Assembly: GCA_007988785.1 (NCBI GenBank)
Contig: BJUU01000004.1
Coordinates: forward strand, 169,516-233,515
Direction: 5' to 3'
DNA: 64,000 nucleotides
Source of the DNA: Agrococcus baldri
GTDB taxonomy: Bacteria > Actinomycetota > Actinomycetes > Actinomycetales > Microbacteriaceae
In this document: positions 49,335 to 57,603 of the stretch, one piece after another
Numbering within the stretch: position 1 is the first letter of the stretch
Layout: each line of letters starts with the position of its first letter
Translations under genes and position numbers: made by a program
Notes under the pieces: model-generated
The model's database searches: none
Seen by the model: the letters and a program-made list of their open reading frames with translations, nothing else
Told to the model about the DNA's origin: nothing

Positions 49335-50000
49335 TCAGTTCCCCAGCAACCGCCCCGTGGCTCCGAGAACGTGCAGTCGCATCGCTTCCGCCGCAGCGTC
49401 CGCATCACCCGCCTCGATCGCATCGAAGATCCTGCGGTGCTCGGGCGCGGCATGGCGTGCACCCGTGCGGCCGAACTTCGAGAAGAGACGGAACCGCTGG
49501 ATCTGGCCGCTGAGCGCTGCGTACGCAAGTGCCAAGAACTGGTTGCCCGACTGTTCTGCAATCAGCGTGTGAAAGGTGTTGTCCGAGCGCCAATACATGT
49601 CGAAACCTTCGGTCTCCATGTCAGCCGCATCCGCCGAGCGCTCGAACTCGGTCATGCTCTCGCGCAACGCGGAGAGAAACCCAGGCGTGACTCGCAGGGC
49701 GGCATCACGCGCCAGGCGGGGCTCCAGTACAAGACGCGCCTCCTTCAACTGCTCGACTTCGGCGCGCGTCATCACTGGTGCGACGCGATATCCACGAAGC
49801 GCCTCCCGCTGTACAAGACCCGTGTACTCCAAACGCGCGAGCGCCTCACGCAGCGGTGTCTGACTGACATCCAGCTCGCGAGAGAGCGCGCCAATGTTCA
49901 GGCTCTCACCCGCTCCGCGCTCGCCCGACATGAACTGATGCAGCAACACGCCGTACATCTGATCTGCGATCGGCTGTCTCGCAGACTTGCGCTCGGTCAC
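49335..50000 (-). CDS. GntR-family (FadR/FCD type) transcriptional regulator
   Basis: 221 residues from a GTG at 50000 with AAGGAG 6 nt upstream; an ATG at 50015 is less well placed. The winged HTH is LNIGALSRELDVSQTPLREA and LARLEYTGLVQREALRGYRV. The FCD ligand domain contains RSDNTFHTLIAEQSGNQF (metal-binding Asp and His) and PEHRRIFDAIEAGDADAAA. FCD domains bind organic acids, often with a metal. It likely represses both island operons until a sugar acid is present. Confidence 0.92.
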   Translation of the reverse strand: MTERKSARQPIADQMYGVLLHQFMSGERGAGESLNIGALSRELDVSQTPLREALARLEYTGLVQREALRGYRVAPVMTRAEVEQLKEARLVLEPRLARDAALRVTPGFLSALRESMTEFERSADAADMETEGFDMYWRSDNTFHTLIAEQSGNQFLALAYAALSGQIQRFRLFSKFGRTGARHAAPEHRRIFDAIEAGDADAAAEAMRLHVLGATGRLLGN

Positions 50001-50070
50001 TGGCTCTCCTTGCATCTACACCCTCAATCAGGTTTGAGCCTACCGTCCGGCCCGCCCGCGCGACCTGCGC

Positions 50071-50457
50071 TCACGCGGCGGTGCGCAGCAGCCGGAACTC
50101 GCGGCGGCGCAGCAGCCGCAGCAGCACCGCCTTCGCCCCGCCGAACGCGCGCAGCCCCGCATCGGTCCCGTAGGGCTCGACCGCGACGATCTCGTGCTCG
50201 ACCCCGTCGACGACCAGGACGCATCCGCCCGCCGCGACGATGTTGCGGTACCAGTGACGTCCTCGCCGTAGGTGAGCTCGCAGACGAAGCCCTCGGCGAC
50301 CGGGGCGACGATGATGGGCGAAGGCCTTGCCGCTCTTCCGGCCCACGTGCCGCACGAGCGAGAACGGGCCGCCCGGGGTGCGAGCCGCGCGGCCGGTGGC
50401 CCGGTTGAGGGTGTGCTTCAGGAGCCAGAGCCAGGCGCGTCGCATGCCGTTCATCAT
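50071..50457 (-). pseudogene. Ddn-like nitroreductase with two compensating frameshifts, right island border
   Basis: The N-terminus (GGPFSLVRHVGRKSGK) and C-terminus (VVDGVEHEIVAVEPYGTDAG) match Ddn-family proteins. Between them, compared with the left copy, about 5 bp near 50320 and 1 bp near 50252 are missing, so some 23 residues are read in a wrong frame before the frame is restored (AHHRRPGRRGLRLRAHLRRG). This stretch covers part of the conserved barrel, so the 128-residue product is probably not functional. Confidence 0.7.
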
Positions 50458-50469
50458 GCACCGCGCCTC

Positions 50470-50760
50470 TCAGGCGGGCTTCGTCGCCTTGCCGTCGAGC
50501 CAGAGGGTGTCGCTGTCGTCGCGGTGCGAGCCGGTCGAGCCGACGTGCTTCGCGTCGATCTGCGGGCCCTTCTTGATCACGTGCGCGAGCGCCATGCCGT
50601 GCCCGCGGCCGAGGCCGTAGTCGGCCTGCAGCCACTCGAGGATGACGCCCGCCTTCACGCCCTCGTCGTCGAAGCCGCGCTGCTGCGCGAGGTCGACGAG
50701 CTGGCGCGGCGTGAGCCCGGTCTTGTCCTCGATCGCGTCGAGGTACGCCTGGAACGACAT
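50470..50760 (-). CDS. DUF4287-domain protein
   Basis: 96 residues. FQAYLDAIEDKTGLTPRQLV and EGVKAGVILEWLQADYGLGR and GHGMALAHVIKKG are the DUF4287 pattern. Function unknown. TAGGAT lies 6 nt before the ATG, indicating a leaderless mRNA. Confidence 0.88.
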   Translation of the reverse strand: MSFQAYLDAIEDKTGLTPRQLVDLAQQRGFDDEGVKAGVILEWLQADYGLGRGHGMALAHVIKKGPQIDAKHVGSTGSHRDDSDTLWLDGKATKPA

Positions 50761-50780
50761 GTCGCGATCCTATGCCGCGG

Positions 50781-51221
50781 TCATGACGGCTGGGCCGGCA
50801 GGATGCCGTCGCGCTCCATCACCGCCTGCTGATCCTCGTGCGAGACGTACAGCACGATCTCGAGCCCGTCGACGTCGCGCAGCAGGTAGGTGATCTCGAA
50901 GCTCGACTCGATGCGGCGCCCCTCGCGCTCGAACGCCATGGTCCAGCGCACGCGCACGCGCCAGTGATCCGGCGCGAACGGGGCGACCTCCTCGACGACC
51001 GCCTCGGAGTCGAGCAGGCCGAGCGAGGCGAGCCCGCCGCTGTGCGCTGCGACCGCCTCGCGGTACGCCTCGTCGACCTGCGCCGCGACGACGCCGCTCG
51101 CCCCGCTCTCGATGGTGGCGGATGCGTAGGCTCGCACGGTCGCGTCGGCGTCGGCCTCGCGCGCGGCACGTGCGTACTCGTCGAAGAAGCGCGAGAAGCG
51201 CTCGGTGTCCTGCGTCGTCAT
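50781..51221 (-). CDS. Hypothetical protein, possibly NTF2/SnoaL-like
   Basis: 146 residues from an ATG at 51221 with GGGGGGA upstream. An N-terminal helix (RFSRFFDEYARAAREADADA) is followed by a beta-rich part (WRVRVRWTMAFEREGRRIES, FEITYLLRDVDGLEIVLYVS). This pattern resembles small ligand-binding cone-fold proteins, but no catalytic motif is clear. Confidence 0.6.
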   Translation of the reverse strand: MTTQDTERFSRFFDEYARAAREADADATVRAYASATIESGASGVVAAQVDEAYREAVAAHSGGLASLGLLDSEAVVEEVAPFAPDHWRVRVRWTMAFEREGRRIESSFEITYLLRDVDGLEIVLYVSHEDQQAVMERDGILPAQPS

Positions 51222-51314
51222 CGTGTCCCCCCTGCCGCTCCACCATCGCATCGCTCGCCAGCCACGGCGAGACCCTCTTTCCGTCGCGCGGGATCAGGAG
51301 CATGATCTGGAGCC

Positions 51315-51656
51315 ATGACCAAGTTCTTGATCTCGTTCCCCAGTGCGGCGATGGACGTCTCCGCCGCAGAGCTGCCGACCGTGGCCGAGGATTCGCACGC
51401 GGTCGTGCGCGAGGCGAGGGCCGCCGGCGTGTGGGTGTTCGGCGGCGGCATCGACGAGAGCGTGCCGCCCGTCAAGGTCGCGAGCGACGGCACGACGACC
51501 GACGAGACCTACCCGCAGACGAGGGAGCTGAACGGCGGCTTCGCGGTGCTCGAGCTGCCCGATCGCGCCGCGGCGCTCGAATGGGCCGCGAAGCTCGCGA
51601 CCGCATGCCGCTGCGCGCAGGAGGTGCGCCAGTTCGGCGACGACCCGGAGTCATGA
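51315..51656 (+). CDS. YCII-related (DGPF-type) protein
   Basis: 113 residues, ATG at 51315 with GGAG upstream. KFLISFPSAAMDVS, VVREARAAGVWVFGGGIDES and GGFAVLELPDRAAALEWAAK fit the ferredoxin-like YCII fold. These proteins often accompany ECF sigma factors; none is present here. Role unknown. Confidence 0.8.
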   Translation: MTKFLISFPSAAMDVSAAELPTVAEDSHAVVREARAAGVWVFGGGIDESVPPVKVASDGTTTDETYPQTRELNGGFAVLELPDRAAALEWAAKLATACRCAQEVRQFGDDPES

Positions 51657-51695
51657 CGCGGTCCTGACGCTCGCGTCGCGAGCGGCAGCGATCGG

Positions 51696-51767
51696 TGCCC
51701 CTGGAGGGATTCGAACCCCCAACCAGCTCCTTAGGACGGAGATGCTCTTCCATTGAGCTACAGAGGC
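51696..51767 (-). tRNA. tRNA-Arg (anticodon CCT)
   Basis: 72 nt on the minus strand. GCCTCTG pairs with CAGGGGC in the acceptor stem. The anticodon loop GTCCTAA lies between CTCC and GGAG, giving anticodon CCT for AGG. The T-loop is TTCGAAT. CCA is not encoded. Confidence 0.93.
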
Positions 51768-51799
51768 CAGGCCCGACGAGTCTACCGCCGGCCGGATGA

Positions 51800-51838
51800 G
51801 CGAAGCGCCCGCCCCCGAGATGGGGACGGGCGCTTCGC
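51800..51838 (-). terminator. Terminator after the first NlpC/P60 gene
   Basis: GCGAAGCGCCCG and CGGGCGCTTCGC pair perfectly; after one mismatch four more G-C pairs lead to a GAGAT loop. It lies just beyond the stop of the gene at 51851. Confidence 0.8.
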
Positions 51839-51850
51839 GCGGGGCTCAGA

Positions 51851-52606
51851 TCACGTGATGTCGATGAAGACCGGGGCCGAGCCGCCGATGTTCACGCCGG
51901 CGACCACGGTGTTGTAGCCGGCCCAGCCGCCGTGCACGGCACGACCGCCGCCGATGTAGATCGCGACGTGGGCGCTGCCGGTGCCGCCGTTGGAGTAGTA
52001 GATGATGTCGCCGGGCGAGGCCTGCGACTGCGAGATGGTGGGGCCGTAGTTGAACAGGCCGCCCATGCCGGTGTAGCCGAGGCCCACAGCGGCGATCGCG
52101 CGGCGCACGAGCGCGGTGCAGTCCTGCGCCGCACCGACCTGCGCGAGCGCGGCGTCAGCGACCGCGTTGCCCGAGACGCCGGCGGAGCCTGCGCTCGACG
52201 ACGAGGCCGACGACGAGCCGGAGCTCGACGAGCCGCTGCTGCTGGAGCCGGCGGCTGCCTCAGCCTGCTGCTCGCGCTCCTCCTCTGCTGCCGCCTCGAG
52301 CTCCGCACGGATCTGCTCGAGCTCCTCGGCGGTCGTGGCCTGCACCTCGAGGCGGACGTCCGCAGCGGTGCTCTCGCCTGCCGTGACGACGCCGGAGACC
52401 GACTGCGCGTCACGGGCGACCAGCGCCGAGAGCGACTCCTGCGAGCCGGCGTCGGAGCCGGAGGCGAAGGCGGGCAGCGCGAGCGGGGTGGCGAGGGCGG
52501 CCGCGACGGCGATCACGCCGACTCGACGGGCGCCGCGCACGACGGAAGCGCGGTTGAAGCGCTTCTTGCCGGGCTCGGTGCCGGTCATCTCGGTAGAAGT
52601 CGTCAC
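51851..52606 (-). CDS. Secreted NlpC/P60-type hydrolase (1)
   Basis: 251 residues from a GTG at 52606 with GGAG about 10 nt upstream. An N-terminal signal or anchor helix (VGVIAVAAALATPLALPAFA) follows a basic stretch. Then come a helical Glu-rich region (AEELEQIRAELEAAAEEERE), a Ser/Gly linker (about 110-135) and a C40 peptidase domain with the nucleophilic Cys in AAQDCTALV and the His in GSAHVAIYIGGG. It probably cuts peptidoglycan stem peptides during growth. A relative follows upstream, with which it shares promoter architecture. Confidence 0.85.
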   Translation of the reverse strand: MTTSTEMTGTEPGKKRFNRASVVRGARRVGVIAVAAALATPLALPAFASGSDAGSQESLSALVARDAQSVSGVVTAGESTAADVRLEVQATTAEELEQIRAELEAAAEEEREQQAEAAAGSSSSGSSSSGSSSASSSSAGSAGVSGNAVADAALAQVGAAQDCTALVRRAIAAVGLGYTGMGGLFNYGPTISQSQASPGDIIYYSNGGTGSAHVAIYIGGGRAVHGGWAGYNTVVAGVNIGGSAPVFIDIT

Positions 52607-52666
52607 GGGTTCATACTCCAGAATCTGTGTTGCGGGGATGTGTCGCCTGGGCGGCACGTCGACCTA

Positions 52667-52695
52667 CGTTACCAAATCGTTACCGGTTTGTCACC
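52667..52695 (-). promoter_or_regulatory. Triple 11-bp-phased direct repeat before NlpC/P60 gene 1
   Basis: CGTTACC (52667), CGTTACC (52678) and TGTCACC (52689) start every 11 bp. The same pattern stands before the second NlpC/P60 gene. One helical turn spacing suggests cooperative binding of a response regulator such as MtrA, which controls such hydrolases in other actinobacteria (inference). Confidence 0.65.
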
Positions 52696-52707
52696 AGACT
52701 CGCAGGT

Positions 52708-53493
52708 TCAGCCGAACCGGCGCACATCCGGCGAGCCGAACGCGGCGACCATCGCCGAGTAGCTCGAGTACTTCACGGGCTTGCCGCTGGTGGCGGCGTG
52801 GATGATCTGACCGCCGCCGGCGTAGACCGCGACGTGGCCGCTCCACACCAGCAGGTCGCCCGCGGCGACCTGCGAGGCGGGCACGGACGAGCCGTAGCCG
52901 CCCTGCGCACCCGAGGAGTGCGGCAGGTAGTGGCCGGCCTGGCCGTAGACCCAGGCGGTGAAGCCCGAGCAGTCGAAGCCGGTCGACGGGCTCGAGCCGC
53001 CCCAGACGTAGGGGGCGCCGAGCTGCGACTGCGCGATGCCGACGATGCCGCTGTTCGCGGGGATGCTGACGGCGGCCGCCGCGCTGCTCGAGCCCGATGC
53101 CGCGCCCGCTTCGCCGCCGGCGTTCTCGGCCGCGGCCTCGCGCGCATCCGCGAGCTCTGCCTGACGCGCCTCCTCTGCCTCCTCGGCAGCGGTGCGCAGC
53201 TGTTCGAGCTCCTCGGCCGTCGTGCCGGAGATGCCGTCGCGGGCGATCGCCTCGACGCGGGCATCGGATGCGCCCGTGACGGTCTGCGAGTTCTCGGCGA
53301 TGACGCTCTCGAGCTCCTGCTGCGAGAACTGCGGCCCCTGCTGCGAGAAGGCGGCGGCGGGCAGCGAGAGCGCGCCGACGAGCGCGGCCGCGATGGTCAC
53401 GACGCCGAGGCCCTTCACACTGCGGCGCAGCGATCCGGTTGCGGTGCGGGCTGGCGCGTGCGCGACGGCGACGACCGTGGTGTGCTGCTTCAA
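52708..53493 (-). CDS. Secreted NlpC/P60-type hydrolase (2)
   Basis: 261 residues if started at TTG 53493, which has GGGGGA about 8 nt upstream; no better start is in frame. Signal helix VKGLGVVTIAAALVGALSLP, then a helical Glu/Ala-rich region, then the C40 domain with PYVWGGSSPSTGFDCSGFTA (catalytic Cys), SGHVAVYAGGGQIIHA (His). Typical of actinobacterial cell-wall endopeptidases that cleave D-Glu-mDAP/Lys bonds. The start codon remains uncertain. Confidence 0.88.
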   Translation of the reverse strand: MKQHTTVVAVAHAPARTATGSLRRSVKGLGVVTIAAALVGALSLPAAAFSQQGPQFSQQELESVIAENSQTVTGASDARVEAIARDGISGTTAEELEQLRTAAEEAEEARQAELADAREAAAENAGGEAGAASGSSSAAAAVSIPANSGIVGIAQSQLGAPYVWGGSSPSTGFDCSGFTAWVYGQAGHYLPHSSGAQGGYGSSVPASQVAAGDLLVWSGHVAVYAGGGQIIHAATSGKPVKYSSYSAMVAAFGSPDVRRFG

Positions 53494-53525
53494 AGTCGGT
53501 GTTCCCCCAGGACATTCATGCAGTC

Positions 53526-53547
53526 CCCCGCACTGCTGCGTGCGGGG
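53526..53547 (-). other. 5' UTR hairpin of NlpC/P60 gene 2
   Basis: CCCCGCAC and GTGCGGGG pair perfectly around TGCTGC, about 33 nt before the start codon. It could influence translation or mRNA stability. Confidence 0.5.
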
Positions 53548-53559
53548 CTGACCCGGCGA

Positions 53560-53588
53560 CACTACCCGACCGTTACCAATTCGTCACA
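53560..53588 (-). promoter_or_regulatory. Triple 11-bp-phased direct repeat before NlpC/P60 gene 2
   Basis: CACTACC (53560), CGTTACC (53571) and CGTCACA (53582) start every 11 bp, matching the array at 52667-52695. Confidence 0.6.
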
Positions 53589-53663
53589 ATCGACCCACAG
53601 GGTATCGGCGAGCCTGCGAGCGACCTGGAAGAACTCTGAACGCGGTGGGGCGGATGCGGTGCG

Positions 53664-54335
53664 TCAGGCGTCGACGTACACGTGCTGCGCGAGCTCCACG
53701 GGCAGGTCGATCGCGGCGCCGCCCACGACGGCGAGGCGGATGCGCCCGGCCGACTCCGTGACCTCGACGCGCGCTCCCGGCACGACGCCCGCGGCCTGCA
53801 GCTCTGCCAGCCCCTCGATGTCGAACTGGATCGGCTCCCCCAGGCGCCGCACGACGCGCGCGCCCCGCGCATCCGTCGCCGGCACCACGCCGTCGAGAAA
53901 GGAGGCGGCCGCCGGCAGGCCGAGCTCGGCGAGCCCCGGGATGGGGGTGCCGTAGGGCGACTCGGTGGGGTTGCCGAGCAGCGCGAGCAGGCGCCGCTCG
54001 ACCTGCTCGCTCATCACGTGCTCCCACCGGCAGGCCTCGTCGTGCACGAGGCTCCAGTCGAGGCCGATCACGTCGGCCAGCAGCCGCTCGGCGAGCCGGT
54101 GCTTGCGCAGCACGCGAGTCGCGAGCGCGCGGCCGTCCTCGGTGAGCTCGAGGTGGCGGTCGGCGGCGACGACCACGAGGCCGTCGCGCTCCATGCGGGC
54201 GATCGTCTGCGAGACGGTGGGGCCCGAGTGGTTCAGGCGCTCCGAGATGCGGGCGCGCAGAGGGACGATGCCCTCCTCCTCGAGATCGAGGATGGTGCGG
54301 AGGTACATCTCTGTCGTGTCGACGAGATCGGTCAC
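53664..54335 (-). CDS. DtxR/IdeR-family metal-dependent repressor
   Basis: 223 residues from a GTG at 54335 with GGGAGA upstream. [20 protein letters not shown] starts the winged HTH and [20 protein letters not shown] is the recognition region. The metal sites are visible in [10 protein letters not shown] and [18 protein letters not shown] (Cys, Glu, His). A C-terminal SH3-like domain follows ([20 protein letters not shown]). Full length indicates an iron- or manganese-sensing global regulator. It is divergent from serC. Confidence 0.93.
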   Translation of the reverse strand: MTDLVDTTEMYLRTILDLEEEGIVPLRARISERLNHSGPTVSQTIARMERDGLVVVAADRHLELTEDGRALATRVLRKHRLAERLLADVIGLDWSLVHDEACRWEHVMSEQVERRLLALLGNPTESPYGTPIPGLAELGLPAAASFLDGVVPATDARGARVVRRLGEPIQFDIEGLAELQAAGVVPGARVEVTESAGRIRLAVVGGAAIDLPVELAQHVYVDA

Positions 54336-54393
54336 CCGCAGCTCTCCCTCTTCTCACGCATCCGGATGCCCCCACCTTATTGGCCCGCACTCG

Positions 54394-55509
<1,116 letters not shown>

Positions 55510-55526
55510 GCGGCCCGCCCGCACCG

Positions 55527-56066
55527 ATGCTCCCGGGTTCGACGGAGTGGCCGCGCATCGCACGGCTGCGCACCGCCCGGCTGTCGCTCGACCCGCTGCG
55601 CGTCGAGGATGCGGATGCGATGCTGCCGGTGCTCGGCGACGCCGCCCTCTACGAGTACACGGGCGGGGAGGCGCCGACGGTCGAGCAGCTGCGCAGGCGC
55701 TACACCGCCCAGGTCGCCGGCGGCTCGGCCGATGGCGCGCAGTGGTGGCTGAACTGGGTCATCCGCCTGCGGCCATCGGGCGAGCCCGCCGGCTACGTGC
55801 AGGCGTCCGTCGAGCAGCGGGACGGCATGCGGGTCGCCGAGGTGGCCTGGGTCGTCGGCGTGCGCCACCAGGGCAGCGGCCTCGCCGCCGAGGCCGGCAC
55901 CGCGATGCTCGACTGGCTCGCGACTCGCGAGGTGCGCAGGATCATCGCCCACGTGCATCCGCAGCACACCGCGTCGCGGCGGGTCGCCGCGCGGCTCGGC
56001 CTCACCGAGACGACGCTCGTGCAGGACGGCGAGGCGCGCTGGGAGCGCTCGCTCGAGCAGCGATGA
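55527..56066 (+). CDS. GNAT N-acetyltransferase
   Basis: 179 residues from an ATG at 55527. RTARLSLDPLRVEDADAMLP is the start of the RimJ-like fold, EVAWVVGVRHQGSGLAAEAG the acetyl-CoA loop, and IIAHVHPQHTASRRVAARLG the C-terminal motif. Substrate unknown. It is 17 nt after serC and likely co-transcribed. Confidence 0.88.
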   Translation: MLPGSTEWPRIARLRTARLSLDPLRVEDADAMLPVLGDAALYEYTGGEAPTVEQLRRRYTAQVAGGSADGAQWWLNWVIRLRPSGEPAGYVQASVEQRDGMRVAEVAWVVGVRHQGSGLAAEAGTAMLDWLATREVRRIIAHVHPQHTASRRVAARLGLTETTLVQDGEARWERSLEQR

Positions 56067-56087
56067 CCCTCGCCGGTCGGGACTGAC

Positions 56088-56795
56088 CTACGCCCGCGAG
56101 TCGTCCGGCTCCGCGTCGGACTCGGCCTCGTCGTCCCAGTCGGCGTCGTCGTCCTCGTCGTCGTCGGCCACCGCATCCTCGACGTCGAAGTCGTCGTCGA
56201 AGTCGTCGTCCAGGTCGGCCTCGAGATCCGAGTCGAGATCCTCGTCGTCCTCGTCGTCGGCATCCGACTCCTCCGCGTCCTTCGCGGCGAGGTAGTCGGC
56301 GAGGCGCTCCGACCACGGCACCCACGCGGGGGCCAGCAGCGAAGTCTCACCGGGCAGCAGCGCCACCTCGAGCACGGTCGGGCCGCCCTCGAGGCCGCGG
56401 GAGAGCAGCACCGTCCAGAGCCAGTCGGGGTAGCCGCCGAGCGTCGAGACGTGGCGGATCGCGACGACCTGCGCCTGCCCGTGCGCGCCGCCCTCCGCGA
56501 GCGCGTCGTGCACCTCGCCGACGGCGCCCTTCGGCGCCACCTCGTCGAGCGCGGCGAGCGCCAGCTCGAGCTCCTCGAGCGTGGGGGTGGTCGGCTCCGG
56601 CTGCGGCTGGGGCTGGGCCGCGGGGGCCTCCGCCTGCTCGTGCGTCGCGTGCTCGAGCGGTGCGTCGACGAACGACTCGGGCGCTGCCGACTCGGGCAGC
56701 TCGCCCTCGCCCGCCTCGGGCTCGGGGATGCGGTGCTCGACGGGTGCGCCCTCCGGCGAGGCGGCGCCCTCCGAGGGATCAGGCGTCGAGGTCAT
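56088..56795 (-). CDS. DUF3027-type protein
   Basis: 235 residues. The conserved core HVSTLGGYPDWLWTVLLSRG and EVALLPGETSLLAPAWVPWS (about 115-160) marks DUF3027. The N-terminus is Glu/Pro/Gln-rich and the C-terminus a long Asp/Glu tail (about 180-233). The family is found in actinobacteria beside cold-shock genes, as here, where its start overlaps the end of that gene by 17 nt. Function unknown. Confidence 0.85.
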   Translation of the reverse strand: MTSTPDPSEGAASPEGAPVEHRIPEPEAGEGELPESAAPESFVDAPLEHATHEQAEAPAAQPQPQPEPTTPTLEELELALAALDEVAPKGAVGEVHDALAEGGAHGQAQVVAIRHVSTLGGYPDWLWTVLLSRGLEGGPTVLEVALLPGETSLLAPAWVPWSERLADYLAAKDAEESDADDEDDEDLDSDLEADLDDDFDDDFDVEDAVADDDEDDDADWDDEAESDAEPDDSRA

Positions 56796-57153
56796 CGGCG
56801 ACCCTCCGCAGCATCTGGGCGACGGTCGAGCCGTGCGCGGCGCTCGGGTAACGGCCGCGACGCAGGTCGTTGCCGATCGTGTCGAGCAGCCGCACGAGGT
56901 CTTCGACGATGATCGCCATGTCCTCGGTGTCGCGGCGCGCGGCGCGCATGGCGGTCGAGCCGACCACGCGCACCGACAGGGCCTGCGGCCCGCGGCGGCC
57001 GTCGGCGACGCCGTACTCCACCTTCGCGCCCGGCTTCACCTGCACGCCCTCCGGCACCGCCGAGGCGTGCAGGAAGACCTCGCCGCCGTCATCGCCGGCG
57101 ATGAAGCCGAAGCCCTTGGCCTCGTCGAAGAACTTCACCCTGCCCGTCGGCAT
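56779..57153 (-). CDS. Cold-shock-domain protein with C-terminal extension
   Basis: 124 residues from an ATG at 57153 with GGGAGGG upstream. GRVKFFDEAKGFGFIAGDDG and EVFLHASAVP carry RNP1 and RNP2 of the CspA fold. About 55 extra residues follow, with DMAIIVEDLVRLLDTIGNDL predicted helical, which is unusual for a CspA. It binds single-stranded nucleic acid. DUF3027 is encoded immediately downstream with overlap. Confidence 0.92.
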   Translation of the reverse strand: MPTGRVKFFDEAKGFGFIAGDDGGEVFLHASAVPEGVQVKPGAKVEYGVADGRRGPQALSVRVVGSTAMRAARRDTEDMAIIVEDLVRLLDTIGNDLRRGRYPSAAHGSTVAQMLRRVADDLDA

Positions 57154-57247
57154 GGCACCCTCCCGCTGCAGCTCTCGTGCGGCGCCCTGCCGCTCGCACC
57201 AGCGTAGTGGCGTCCGGTGACGCCCCGAGCCGCGATATCCTGGGCGG

Positions 57248-57565
57248 ATGCCGAAGGCGAGCAGCAACCCGACGCAGCGTCCCAAGAGGCGCGCGCCCCA
57301 GCCCGCGCCCGAGACGCGATCGGGCCGGGACGCCTTCGAGCGCATCCTCGCCGTCGGCGTCGTCGTCTTCGCCGCGATCGCCGTGCTCGGCTTCGCCGCG
57401 ACGCTGCTGCACGTGGCCTTCCGCGACGGCAACCCCTTCTTCGCCGGCGTCGCGTGGCAATACGCGTACTGGCTGCCGCTGCTCGCCCTGCCCATCATGA
57501 TCGTGCTGATCGTGACCCTCATCATCAGCAGCGCGCGCGGCAAGGCGCGGACGCACCGGGCCTGA
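57248..57565 (+). CDS. Small membrane protein of unknown function
   Basis: 105 residues. A basic, Pro-rich cytosolic N-terminus is followed by two helices, VGVVVFAAIAVLGFAATLLH and PLLALPIMIVLIVTLIISSA. TATCCT lies 6 nt before the ATG, so it is leaderless. It precedes the helicase-associated gene by 38 nt. Confidence 0.7.
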   Translation: MPKASSNPTQRPKRRAPQPAPETRSGRDAFERILAVGVVVFAAIAVLGFAATLLHVAFRDGNPFFAGVAWQYAYWLPLLALPIMIVLIVTLIISSARGKARTHRA

Positions 57566-57603
57566 GCGTCGCCGGGCATGCGCAGGATCGTGATCGAGCA
57601 GCC

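Noticed and set aside
38718..50000. The island as a phage or conjugative element
   Set aside because: All genes are metabolic, transport or regulatory; no integrase, relaxase, capsid or replication gene is present.
53494..53590. A c-di-AMP (ydaO-type) riboswitch before the second NlpC/P60 gene
   Set aside because: Such riboswitches precede cell-wall hydrolases in some actinobacteria, and GCGGGGGAC is present, but the leader is too short and the other conserved blocks are missing.
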